Source of the DNA: Nocardioides rubriscoriae
GTDB taxonomy: Bacteria; Actinomycetota; Actinomycetes; Propionibacteriales; Nocardioidaceae
Length of the DNA: 64,000 nt
Reading direction: 5' to 3'
Assembly: GCF_008087085.1 (NCBI RefSeq)
Contig: NZ_VIYJ01000001.1
Span: 310,001 to 374,000 of the forward strand
The notes under the pieces: model-generated
What the model was told of the DNA's origin: nothing
The model's database searches: none
The model's input: only the letters and a program-made list of their open reading frames with translations
Translations under genes and position numbers: made by a program
Part shown: positions 52,192 to 60,393 of the stretch, in pieces
Layout of the letters: every line of letters starts with the position of its first letter
Numbering within the stretch: position 1 is the first letter of the stretch

Positions 52192-52220
52192 CCGGCGGGG
52201 TGACCGGCGGGGTGACCCTC
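52185..52220 (+). repeat. Three 12-bp direct repeats over the ppk stop codon
   Basis: GGGGTGACCGGC occurs at 52185-52196 and 52197-52208, then GGGGTGACCCTC at 52209-52220. The ppk stop TGA is inside the first unit, and each unit repeats a TGA in the same frame. Confidence 0.85.
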
Positions 52221-52291
52221 CGGGGTTGCGTGGCGCCCGGACCCACCCCCTACGCTGATCGGCGTTTGCGTCCCTCTCACCAGGAGTTCAC

Positions 52292-52909
52292 GTGGGTCTG
52301 CGGTTCCGGCCGGTCGACACGGCGTTCTACGACCTCTTCGGCGAGCAGGCCCAGCACCTCGTGACCGGGGCGGGGCTGCTCGCCGAGATGCTGGGGGAGA
52401 CCTCCGACAAGGCCGACGTCGCAGCGCGCATGCGAGCCGCCGAGCACGACGCCGACGAGACCACCCACGCCCTGGTGCGCCGCGTCAACAGCACGTTCGT
52501 GACGCCGTTCGACCGCGAGGACATCTACGCGCTGGCCTCGAGCCTCGACGACGTCATGGACGCCATGGACAAGGTCGTCGACCTGATCCTGCTCTTCGAG
52601 GTCAAGGCGATGCCGGCCGCGCTGTCGCAGCAGGTGGAGGTGCTCCAGCGCTGCGCCGAGCTCACCGCGGAGTGGATGCCCCAGCTGATGTCGCCGCGCT
52701 CGCTCGCGGAGTACTGGATCGAGATCAACCGGCTCGAGAACGCCGGCGACCGGTTCTACCGCCGTACCCTCGCCCACCTGTTCTCCGGGGAGCTCAAGAC
52801 GATGGAGGTGCTCAAGCTCCAGGTCGTCGTCGAGGCGCTCGAGGACGCCGTCGACGCGTTCGAGAAGGTCGCCAACACCGTGGAGCAGATCGCCGTCAAG
52901 GGGAGCTGA
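52292..52909 (+). CDS. DUF47/PhoU-like Pit accessory protein
   Basis: The 205-residue all-helical protein matches the DUF47 (TIGR00153) family with FVTPFDREDIYALASSLDDVMDAMD and ENAGDRFYRRTLAHLF. Such proteins are encoded directly before Pit transporters and are thought to regulate them, much as PhoU does Pst. GTG 52292 has AGGAG 6 bp upstream. The pit gene starts 4 bp after its stop. Confidence 0.88.
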   Translation: MGLRFRPVDTAFYDLFGEQAQHLVTGAGLLAEMLGETSDKADVAARMRAAEHDADETTHALVRRVNSTFVTPFDREDIYALASSLDDVMDAMDKVVDLILLFEVKAMPAALSQQVEVLQRCAELTAEWMPQLMSPRSLAEYWIEINRLENAGDRFYRRTLAHLFSGELKTMEVLKLQVVVEALEDAVDAFEKVANTVEQIAVKGS

Positions 52910-52913
52910 GTCG

Positions 52914-53945
52914 GTGTCCCTGACCCTGGCGATCGTCGTCGCCGTCGTCGTCGTCGCGCTCGTCTTCGACTACACCAACGGCTTCCACGACGCGGCCAAC
53001 GCGATCGCGACGTCGGTCTCCACCCGCGCCCTGACCCCGCGGGTGGCCCTGACCCTGGCGGCCGTCATGAACTTCATCGGCGCGTTCCTGGGCCAGAAGG
53101 TCGCCCGGACGGTGTCGGAGGTGATCGAGTTCCCCGCCTCGATGCTCGACACCGAGCCGGTGCACGCGCTGATCGTGGTGCTGGCGGGCCTGCTCGGGGC
53201 GATCGCCTGGAACGTCGCCACCTGGTTCTACGGCCTGCCGTCGTCGTCGACCCACGCCCTGATCGGCGGACTGGGCGGCGCCGCGCTCGCCGCCGGGGTG
53301 TCGGTCCGCTGGGACACGGTCATGGACAAGGTCGTGATCCCGATGCTGGTGTCCCCGCTGGTCGCCTCCGCCGCCGCCTTCGCGGCGATGGTCGCGCTGC
53401 TGTGGGCCTTCCGGCGCGCCCACCCGGCCCGCGCCGACCGGGGCTTCCGGGTCGCCCAGACCGTCTCGGCCGCCGCGATGGCGCTGGGCCACGGCCTGCA
53501 GGATGCTCAGAAGACGATGGGCGTGATCTTCTTGGCGCTGGTCGTCGGCGGCTACCAGACGCCGGTGAGCGAGGGCGGCAGCCTGCCCGTCTGGGTGATC
53601 GTCGCGGCCGCCGCGGCCATCTCCCTCGGCACCTTCTCGGGCGGCTGGCGCATCATGCGCACGCTGGGGCGTCGGATCATCGACCTCGACCCGCCGCGCG
53701 CGTTCGCCGCCGAGTCGGTGGCCGCGTCGGTCCTCTACACGACGGCGTACGTCTACCAGGCCCCCATCTCGACCACCCACACCATCACCTCGGCCGTGAT
53801 CGGGGTCGGCGCCACCAAGCGCCTGTCCGCGGTGCGCTGGGGCGTGGTGCGCAGCATCCTGGTCGCCTGGGTCCTCACCTTCCCCATGGCCGGCCTCGTC
53901 GCCTGGCTGTCCTACGAGCTCCTCACCGTCGTCGTCCCCACCTGA
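52914..53945 (+). CDS. pit: Low-affinity inorganic phosphate transporter
   Basis: The 343-residue membrane protein has the duplicated PiT signatures: DYTNGFHDAANAIATSVSTRAL near the N terminus and GHGLQDAQKTMGVIFLAL in the second half, the pair that forms the transport core. It moves metal-phosphate with protons. With the DUF47 protein it forms a two-gene operon. A 63-bp palindrome starts 6 bp after its stop. Confidence 0.93.
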   Translation: MSLTLAIVVAVVVVALVFDYTNGFHDAANAIATSVSTRALTPRVALTLAAVMNFIGAFLGQKVARTVSEVIEFPASMLDTEPVHALIVVLAGLLGAIAWNVATWFYGLPSSSTHALIGGLGGAALAAGVSVRWDTVMDKVVIPMLVSPLVASAAAFAAMVALLWAFRRAHPARADRGFRVAQTVSAAAMALGHGLQDAQKTMGVIFLALVVGGYQTPVSEGGSLPVWVIVAAAAAISLGTFSGGWRIMRTLGRRIIDLDPPRAFAAESVAASVLYTTAYVYQAPISTTHTITSAVIGVGATKRLSAVRWGVVRSILVAWVLTFPMAGLVAWLSYELLTVVVPT

Positions 53946-53951
53946 CGCCGC

Positions 53952-54014
53952 GATAGTCCCTGACGAAGATCAAGGACTCGGGCCCCGGACGGTTGATTTT
54001 CGTCAGGGACTGTC
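53952..54014. repeat. 63-bp palindrome, copy 3
   Basis: The left arm GATAGTCCCTGACGAAGATC... and right arm ...GATTTTCGTCAGGGACTGTC surround a 13-bp centre rich in G and C. It is the most diverged copy (CGGTTGATT and a G in the terminal TGTC). It lies between convergent genes (pit and the frameshifted gene). Confidence 0.92.
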
Positions 54015-54040
54015 CCGACGGACCGGGAGCGCATGCCCGA

Positions 54041-55083
54041 TCAGGACGCCCGGTAGCGCAGGAAGCGGGCGCGCTGGTCGGGGGTGAGGGCGCGTCGCTG
54101 CTCGACGGTCATCGTCGGGACCCACCACGCGGGCGGGTCGGCCGTCCACAGCCGGGCGTGACGCGGCGTACGGGCGGCCCTCGCGTAGGCGTCGTCCAGC
54201 CGGGCGACGAAGGCCTCGCAGGCGTAGCGGTCGTCGGCGAGCATGGTCACCGACTCGATCCCGTGTGCGCGCAGCACCCCCTCGCGCCGTACGTCGCCCG
54301 CGCGGACGGCCCGCTCGAGGTGGACCATCCCCTCGTACTCGCCGGCGACACCGGCACCGGGTCGAAGACGTCCGGGGTGGCGAGGTGGCGGCCGGAGAGG
54401 TCGAAGATCGGCGCGTTGCACAGGGGCATCGGCCGTCCCGCGAGGACGACCCAGACGAAGACGAGGTCGACCTCGGCGGGTGACCAGCAGCTCTCGCTGG
54501 CCAACGGGACCGCCGCCCGGGCCTGGGGCACGCCGGTCCAGGAGTTCTGGCCCGGGGTGAGGAAGGTGTCGATCTCCTGGATCGACACCAGGTCGTCGTA
54601 GGCCGCCATCGACAGGACCCGCACCGCCTGGCGGACCGATCCGGCGTAGCGCATCAGGAACGACACCGCACTGCGCGGGTCGGCCACCGCCAGGCCGTCG
54701 ACGACACCGCGCAGCGTGGGGTCGAGGCCCTCGCCCGAGAGGGCGAGGCCGGGTCGGGGCCGGATGTCGTGGGTGCCGATCACGATCTCGACCGGCAGCG
54801 GGTCACCCGAGGCGTCGACCCCGTCGAACCAGTGCGCCCCTCGCCAGTGGAGGGCAGCCCAGCCGGTGATCGTGTGAGCGCCACGCATGACCATCGAGGC
54901 CTCGACGATGCGCTGGGGCGTCGTCTGCTCCACCCAGCTCGGCACGTAGAGACCGTGGGAGGTACGGCGTACGAGCGCGCCCTGCGCCTGCGACCGGGTG
55001 GGCCCGGTCAGCCCGCGCGGGTCGAGCGCACCGGGGCGGTAGAGCCCCGGACGCGCCGGGTGCCAGGGCTGCGGATCGAACAT
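54041..55083 (-). pseudogene. Frameshifted AbiEi-like gene (winged helix plus nuclease-like fold)
   Basis: Frame one (55083 to about 54360) encodes an N-terminal helical region ending GLYVPSW, then EIVIGTHDIRPRPGLALSG and EVDLVFVW...PIFDLSGRHLATPDVFDP. The homologous continuation GAGVAGEYEGMVHLERA, ending at 54041, is in another frame. Restoring one base in the CCCGG run near 54360 rejoins them. The PD...GEYEG pattern resembles the endonuclease-like C-terminal domain of large actinobacterial AbiEi/DUF559-like families, but I am not certain of the family. It may be a true pseudogene, a programmed shift or a sequencing error. Two 63-bp palindromes bracket it. Confidence 0.62.
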
Positions 55084-55147
55084 GACGCCACTATCGGCGC
55101 CGGACGCCGACGCCGCGACCGCTCCTCCACAGGGTCCGTCGCGGCGA

Positions 55148-55210
55148 GATAGTCCCTGACGAGAATCAAGGATCTGGTGATGACTTCCTTGATTTTCGTC
55201 AGGGACTATC
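55148..55210. repeat. 63-bp palindrome, copy 4
   Basis: The arms are GATAGTCCCTGACGAGAATC... and ...GATTTTCGTCAGGGACTATC around a 13-bp centre that, unlike the others, is not GC-palindromic. It lies between the frameshifted gene and pstB, 23 bp after the pstB stop, where it may end the pst transcript. Confidence 0.94.
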
Positions 55211-55233
55211 CCGGGCGGCCGGACGGAGGGGGC

Positions 55234-56013
55234 TCAGCCGAAGCGGCCGGAGATGTAGGCCTCGGTGGAGGGCTCGTCGGGGTTGGAGAACATCTTCTTG
55301 GTGGGGTTGAACTCCACCAGGTGGCCGGGCTCGCCGGTCGCCTTGAGGTTGAAGAAGCCGGTCTCGTCGGAGACGCGTGCGGCCTGCTGCATGTTGTGGG
55401 TGACGATGACGATCGTGTAATCGGACTTCAGCTCGTGGATGAGGTCCTCGATCGCCGAGGTCGAGATGGGGTCGAGGGCCGAGCAGGGCTCGTCCATGAG
55501 CAGCACCTGCGGCTCGACGGCGATCGCGCGGGCGATGCACAGCCGCTGCTGCTGACCGCCGGACAGCCCCATGCCGGGCTTGTTGAGCCGGTCCTTGACC
55601 TCGTTCCAGAGGTTGGCGCTGCGCAGCGACTTCTCGACGATCGCGTCGGCCTCGGACTTCTTCATCTTCTTGGAGTTGAGGCGGTTGCCGGCCAGCACGT
55701 TGTCGTAGATCGACATCGTCGGGAACGGGTTGGGCCGCTGGAAGACCATGCCGATCTGGCGGCGTACGGCGACCGGGTCGACCATCGGGTCGTAGAGCGA
55801 TTGGCCGTCGACGACGACCTTGCCCTCGACGCGGGCACCGGGGATGACCTCGTGCATGCGGTTGAGGGAGCGCAGGAACGTCGACTTGCCGCAGCCGGAG
55901 GGGCCGATGAAGGCGGTGACGGCGCGGGCGCGGATGGTCATGTTGACCCCCTGCACCGCGAGGAAGTCGCTGTAGTAGATGTCGAGGTCGGAGACGTCGA
56001 TGCTCTTGGCCAT
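55234..56013 (-). CDS. pstB: Phosphate ABC transporter ATP-binding protein
   Basis: The 259-residue ATPase has Walker [10 protein letters not shown], the signature [16 protein letters not shown], Walker [14 protein letters not shown] and H-loop [13 protein letters not shown]. PstB-specific text includes [23 protein letters not shown]. It powers high-affinity phosphate uptake. It is last of the pstSCAB operon, 18 bp after pstA. Confidence 0.96.
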   Translation of the reverse strand: MAKSIDVSDLDIYYSDFLAVQGVNMTIRARAVTAFIGPSGCGKSTFLRSLNRMHEVIPGARVEGKVVVDGQSLYDPMVDPVAVRRQIGMVFQRPNPFPTMSIYDNVLAGNRLNSKKMKKSEADAIVEKSLRSANLWNEVKDRLNKPGMGLSGGQQQRLCIARAIAVEPQVLLMDEPCSALDPISTSAIEDLIHELKSDYTIVIVTHNMQQAARVSDETGFFNLKATGEPGHLVEFNPTKKMFSNPDEPSTEAYISGRFG

Positions 56014-56031
56014 GAGGGTGATCTTTCCTTT

Positions 56032-57093
56032 TCAGCCCTGTTTGGGCGACAAGACCTTGCCGAGGACGCGTGCCACGAGGTTGAGCAGCATCACGATGAC
56101 GATGAGCACCAGCGCAGCGCCCCAGATGATGTCCTCGTTGCCGGCGCTGGTCCGCTTGCCGAAGATCAGCACGGGCAGCGTGGTCATGTCGCCGGAGAAC
56201 GGGTTGGTGTTGGTGATGTCGGTCGCGCCGGCGATCAGCAGCAGCGGGGCCGTCTCGCCGATGACGCGCGAGATCGCGAGGGTGACGCCGGTGATGATGC
56301 CGCCGATGGCGGTCGGCAGGACGACCTTGGTGATGGTGCGCCACTTGGGCGTGCCCAGGGCGTACGACGCCTCGCGCAGGTCGTCGGGGACCAGCCGCAG
56401 CATCTCCTCGGTGGCCCGCACGACGGTCGGCACCATCAGCAGCGACAGCGCGACCGAGCCGCCGATCGCCGACTTGTAGCCGGGGCCGAAGAGCAGCGTG
56501 AACATCGCGAAGGCGAAGAGCCCTGCGACGATCGAGGGGATGCCGGTCATGACGTCGACCAGGAAGGTGACGGTGCGTGCGAAGGAGTTCTTCTTGCCGT
56601 ACTCGATGAGGTAGACGGCGGTCATGATGCCGATCGGGACCGAGATGATCGCGGCGCCGGCGGTGATGATCAGGGTGCCGATGATCGCGTGGTAGACGCC
56701 GGTCGGGGCGTCGAGCGAGGTTTTGAACCCGGAGTAGGTCAAGAAGGTGCTGTTGATCGCGGGGACCCCGCGGGCGATGACCTGCCAGACCAGGCTGATC
56801 AGCGGCGCGAGCGCGATGGCGAACGTCGCCCAGATCAGGCCGGTCATCATCCGGTCGGTCGCCGTGCGGCGACCCTCGATGCTCAACGACCACACCGGCA
56901 GCGCGACGAGGTAGACCAGGGCGCCGATCAGGACCGCGGGCACGAGGCCGAGCCCGAGCAGCAGGCACAGGGCGCCCACGGCGACGGCGATGCCGGCCAC
57001 CATGAGGGGCGCGCGCTGGGGCAGCCGGGCCGACACCATCGAGGTGGCCACCCGGTCGGAGCTGGTGCGCGTGGGCTGGTCGAGGGAGGTCAT
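56032..57093 (-). CDS. pstA: Phosphate ABC transporter permease
   Basis: The 353-residue protein has a six-helix BPD_transp core with the EAA loop EASYALGTPKWRTITKVVLPTAIGG. It is preceded by two extra hydrophobic segments in the first 80 residues, longer than E. coli PstA but usual for actinobacteria. The start overlaps the pstC stop by 4 bp (ATGA), so the two permeases are made in step. Confidence 0.94.
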   Translation of the reverse strand: MTSLDQPTRTSSDRVATSMVSARLPQRAPLMVAGIAVAVGALCLLLGLGLVPAVLIGALVYLVALPVWSLSIEGRRTATDRMMTGLIWATFAIALAPLISLVWQVIARGVPAINSTFLTYSGFKTSLDAPTGVYHAIIGTLIITAGAAIISVPIGIMTAVYLIEYGKKNSFARTVTFLVDVMTGIPSIVAGLFAFAMFTLLFGPGYKSAIGGSVALSLLMVPTVVRATEEMLRLVPDDLREASYALGTPKWRTITKVVLPTAIGGIITGVTLAISRVIGETAPLLLIAGATDITNTNPFSGDMTTLPVLIFGKRTSAGNEDIIWGAALVLIVIVMLLNLVARVLGKVLSPKQG

Positions 57094-58046
57094 ACCGCGA
57101 ACTTCCTCTCCTGGCGGGCCACGATGTAGCGGGCCGCGAAGTTGACCACGAACGTCATCACGAACAGCACGAGGCCAGTGGCGATGAGCACCTCGAGCGT
57201 GCCGGGCGACCGCTCGGAGTACTTGAGCGCAACGTTAGCCGCGATGGACGGCGTGTTGGAACCGCTGAACAGGTCGATGGTGAAGATCGTGCCGGGCGAG
57301 AGCACCATGACGACGGCGAGCGTCTCGCCGAGCGCGCGGCCCAGGCCGAGCATCACGGCCGACACGACGCCGGAGCGGCCGTAGGGGAAGACCGTCATCC
57401 GGATGGTCTCCCACCGGGTGGCGCCCAGGGCGAGCGCGGCCTCGCGGTGCAGTCGCGGCGTGCGCGCGAACACCTCGCGGGAGATCGCGGTGATGATCGG
57501 CAGGATCATGATCGCCAGCACGACGCCGGCGGTCGAGATCGAGCGTCCGCTGGTCGCGACCTTGCCGAAGAGCGGGATGAAACCCAGGGTGTCGTGGAAC
57601 CACTGGTAGACCGGGACCAGCTTGGGGGCCAGGAAGAGCCCGCCCCACAGGCCGTAGATGACCGAGGGCACCGCGGCGAGCAGGTCGATGACGTAGGCGA
57701 CGGGGCTCGCCAGCCATGGGGGGGCGTACTGCGTGATGACCAGCGCGATGCCGATGGCCAGCGGGACCGCGATGATCAGCGCGATCACGGCGGCGATGAC
57801 GGTGCCGCCCAGCAGCGGCAGGACGTAACCGATGAAGCTGTCACCGTAGCCGCGCTGGTAGACCTCGGTGGGCTGGGTGAAGCCCTGGGCACCCTTGAGG
57901 CTCAGGAAGACGAACACGCCGGCGAGCGCGAGCAGGATCACGCACGCGGAGGCGAACGCGGTGCCCTTGAAGACGGCGTCGCCGCCACCCGCCTTGCGGG
58001 TGGCCCAGGCGGGGGCCGCGTCCAGGTCGGACTTCGTGGTGGTCAA
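57090..58046 (-). CDS. pstC: Phosphate ABC transporter permease
   Basis: The 318-residue permease has six hydrophobic segments. The EAA loop is REAALALGATRWETIRMTVFP, followed by GLGRALGETLAVVMVLS. It pairs with PstA in the membrane. It begins 107 bp after pstS, beyond an internal hairpin that should lower its expression relative to the binding protein. Confidence 0.94.
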   Translation of the reverse strand: MTTTKSDLDAAPAWATRKAGGGDAVFKGTAFASACVILLALAGVFVFLSLKGAQGFTQPTEVYQRGYGDSFIGYVLPLLGGTVIAAVIALIIAVPLAIGIALVITQYAPPWLASPVAYVIDLLAAVPSVIYGLWGGLFLAPKLVPVYQWFHDTLGFIPLFGKVATSGRSISTAGVVLAIMILPIITAISREVFARTPRLHREAALALGATRWETIRMTVFPYGRSGVVSAVMLGLGRALGETLAVVMVLSPGTIFTIDLFSGSNTPSIAANVALKYSERSPGTLEVLIATGLVLFVMTFVVNFAARYIVARQERKFAV

Positions 58047-58110
58047 CGTGCGGGCCTCTCCTGGTCCGGCTGGGGGTGCGGGGTGATCCGGTCAGGGTGA
58101 CCGGTCCGGC

Positions 58111-58142
58111 GTCCGGGTGGCGGGGGTGGCCGCCACCCGGAC
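58111..58142 (-). terminator. Intercistronic hairpin between pstS and pstC
   Basis: A 13-bp perfect stem (58111-58123 with 58130-58142) and 6-base loop lie 11 bp beyond the pstS stop. With no T tract it is likely a partial terminator or RNA-stabilising hairpin. Confidence 0.65.
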
Positions 58143-58153
58143 GACGAGATGGA

Positions 58154-59293
58154 TCAGTTGACCACGATCTTGTCGACGATGCCCTGCGCCTCGGCGGCGA
58201 CCTCGGGCGTCAGCGGGGCCGAACCGGCCTCCTCGGCGGCGAGCTTCTGGCCGGCGTCGGACACGATGTAGGACAGGTAGCCCTTGACGTTCTTGGCGTC
58301 GGCCGGGTCGTCGTACTGCTGGCACGCGATGAGGTAGCTCAGCAGGATGACGGGGTAGGCGCCGTCCTCGGTGGTGGTGCGGTCGACGTCGGTGGCCATG
58401 TCGACGTCGGAGCGACCCTCGACCCGGGTGGAGACCGCGACGGTCTTGGCCGCGGCCTCGGCGCTCGGCGCGACGAACGCGTCGCCCACGCCGACCGACA
58501 CCTTGCCGAGGTCGCCGACCTGGCTCTCGTCGGCGTAGCCGATGGTGTTCTCGGTGCCGGTGATCAGGTCGATCACGCCCGAGGTGCCCTGGGCGGCCTG
58601 CGAGTTGCCACCGGAGACCGGGAAGGCGTCCTCGGCCTCGTAGGGCCAGTTGTCGGGGGCGGCCTTGCCGAGGTAGTCGGTGAAGTTCTTGGTGGTGCCC
58701 GAGTCGTCGGCGCGGTGCACCGGCGAGATGTCGGCGTCGGGCAGGTCGGCGTCGGGGTTGTCGGCGGCGATGGCCGGGTCGTTCCACGTGGTGATCTTGT
58801 TGTTGAAGATGTCGGCGATCACGCCGGGCGACAGGTTGAGCGTGTCGATGCCCGGCAGGTTGAAGGCGATCGCGATGGGCGACACGTAGGCCGGCACCTC
58901 GATCGGGTCGGTGCCGCCGCAGCGCTCCTTGGCCTTGGCGAGCTCGTCCTCGTCCTCCTTGAGGTAGGAGTCGGAGCCCGCGAACGCCGTGGTGCCGGCG
59001 ATGAACTGGCTACGGCCGTCGGTGGAGCCGACCAGGCCGTAGTTGATGGTGAGCTTGCCGCCGTTGAAGCCCTGGACGGTGGTCTTCCAGGCGTCCTGGG
59101 CCTTCTCCTGCGAGGTGGCGCCGGCACCGTCGAGGGTGCCCTCCAGGCCGGCCGAGGCCGACGGGGCGTCGCCACCGCCGGTCGAGTCGGTGCCGCCGGA
59201 GCTGGTCTCGTTGTCGGCGCCGCAGGCCGTGACGAGCAGGGTCATTGCAGCCAGGCCGGGAACGAGCGCCCGGCGAAGGGAAGTGCGAATCAC
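58154..59293 (-). CDS. pstS: Phosphate-binding lipoprotein
   Basis: The 379-residue protein has a lipoprotein signal with lipobox LVTAC, a Ser/Gly/Thr-rich spacer, and the PstS fold. Phosphate-contact regions include LDGAGATSQEKA, GSTDGRSQFIAGTTAFAGSDS and ADDSGTTKNFTDYL. It captures phosphate outside the membrane for PstCAB. GTG 59293 is backed by AGGAG 7 bp upstream. A PHO box lies about 70-90 bp before the start. Confidence 0.94.
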   Translation of the reverse strand: MIRTSLRRALVPGLAAMTLLVTACGADNETSSGGTDSTGGGDAPSASAGLEGTLDGAGATSQEKAQDAWKTTVQGFNGGKLTINYGLVGSTDGRSQFIAGTTAFAGSDSYLKEDEDELAKAKERCGGTDPIEVPAYVSPIAIAFNLPGIDTLNLSPGVIADIFNNKITTWNDPAIAADNPDADLPDADISPVHRADDSGTTKNFTDYLGKAAPDNWPYEAEDAFPVSGGNSQAAQGTSGVIDLITGTENTIGYADESQVGDLGKVSVGVGDAFVAPSAEAAAKTVAVSTRVEGRSDVDMATDVDRTTTEDGAYPVILLSYLIACQQYDDPADAKNVKGYLSYIVSDAGQKLAAEEAGSAPLTPEVAAEAQGIVDKIVVN

Positions 59294-59363
59294 TTCGTGT
59301 CTCCTGTTTCCTCTTGAGGGTGACACGGCCACTGTGGTGAGGCCAGGTGGACGGATCGACCGT

Positions 59364-59385
59364 CCATGGTGAACGACGGGTGAAC
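59364..59385 (-). promoter_or_regulatory. PHO box upstream of pstS
   Basis: Read on the minus strand, two adjacent 11-bp units, GTTCACCCGTC (59385-59375) and GTTCACCATGG (59374-59364), match the PhoP direct-repeat consensus known from Streptomyces. This predicts induction under phosphate limitation. Confidence 0.85.
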
Positions 59386-59460
59386 TCACACCACCCAGTG
59401 GGCGACGAGAACCTGTGACCTGGGCAACAGGTGGATGAACTCGTACGCCGAGGACTTGAC

Positions 59461-60336
59461 TCAGAGCACGAGATGGCGTTCGGTGCCCACCACCAACCCC
59501 TTGCGCAGGTGGGCTACCAGCATCTCGCCGGCCTCGAGGCCGGGGTCGGCGAGCCCCAGGGCCGCGAAGACCTCCGGCAGGACCGGTCGGTGGGTGCACA
59601 GCGCGACGCACCGACCGGCGTCGGCGGCCTCGAGCGCGTCGTCGACGACCGCGCGCACGCCCGCGGGGCTCGCACCCTCCTCGGAGAGTCGGCGACGGGT
59701 CTCGAGGTCCCAGCCGGTGGTGGCGGCGAACGGCTCCAGGGTCTGCCGGCACCGGCGGCTCGACGAGCTGACCAGCCGCGTCACCCCGTACGCCGCCAAG
59801 AGGGGGACCAGCCGTTGGGCCTGCAGCTCACCGGCGCGCAGCAGCGGGCGCTCGGCGTCGTCGCCGCGCCAGGCCCGGCGCGAGCGGGCCCGGCCGTGGC
59901 GCAGCACGACGACCGCCTGGGTGCGCCGCCGGCGCTTGACGGCCTCGGCGAGGGTCTCGCGGTCGTGGTCGTAGGTCAGCAGGTCGACCGCGTCGTCGGC
60001 CGCCACCCAGCGGACCCCGTCGATCTCCGCGTTGGGCCGGTAACCGCTCACGTCGTCGTCGCCGACCACCCGGCCGGTCCAGTAGTGCACGGTCTTGTGG
60101 CCGACCTCGACCGGGTAGCCCTGGTCGCGCAGCGGCAGGCACAGCCGCACGTGCAGACCGGTCTCCTCGGCGACTTCGCGCACGGCGGCCGCGGTGGCGT
60201 GCTCGCCGCGGTCGAGCTTGCCCTTGGGGAACGACCAGTCGTCGTACTTGGGCCGGTGCACGAGCAGCACACGACGACCTGGACGAAAGGCGACGACGCC
60301 GGCAGCGCGCACGTCCTTCGCTGCGGGGGCGGACAC
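59461..60336 (-). CDS. Nudix hydrolase fused to a histidine phosphatase (MutT1-like)
   Basis: The 291-residue protein combines a Nudix domain (PKGKLDRGEHATAAAVREVAEETG, a full GX5EX7REUXEEXGU box) with a C-terminal histidine-phosphatase domain (VLRHGRA, SSSRRCRQT and a THRP late His). Mycobacterial MutT1 has this architecture and acts on 8-oxo-GTP and diadenosine polyphosphates. GTG 60336 is the likely start. It lies between pstS and a divergent gene. In mycobacteria mutT1 is next to ppk1. Confidence 0.88.
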   Translation of the reverse strand: MSAPAAKDVRAAGVVAFRPGRRVLLVHRPKYDDWSFPKGKLDRGEHATAAAVREVAEETGLHVRLCLPLRDQGYPVEVGHKTVHYWTGRVVGDDDVSGYRPNAEIDGVRWVAADDAVDLLTYDHDRETLAEAVKRRRRTQAVVVLRHGRARSRRAWRGDDAERPLLRAGELQAQRLVPLLAAYGVTRLVSSSSRRCRQTLEPFAATTGWDLETRRRLSEEGASPAGVRAVVDDALEAADAGRCVALCTHRPVLPEVFAALGLADPGLEAGEMLVAHLRKGLVVGTERHLVL

Positions 60337-60393
60337 GACGGCTACTCTCGCACCACCTCGCGCTCCGCGGGAAGTCGGCCGGGAAGGGCACAC

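Noticed and set aside
52185..52220. GGTGACC direct repeats as a PHO box before DUF47-pit
   Set aside because: The period is 12 bp, not the 11 bp required for PhoP direct-repeat units, and the first unit is inside ppk coding sequence.
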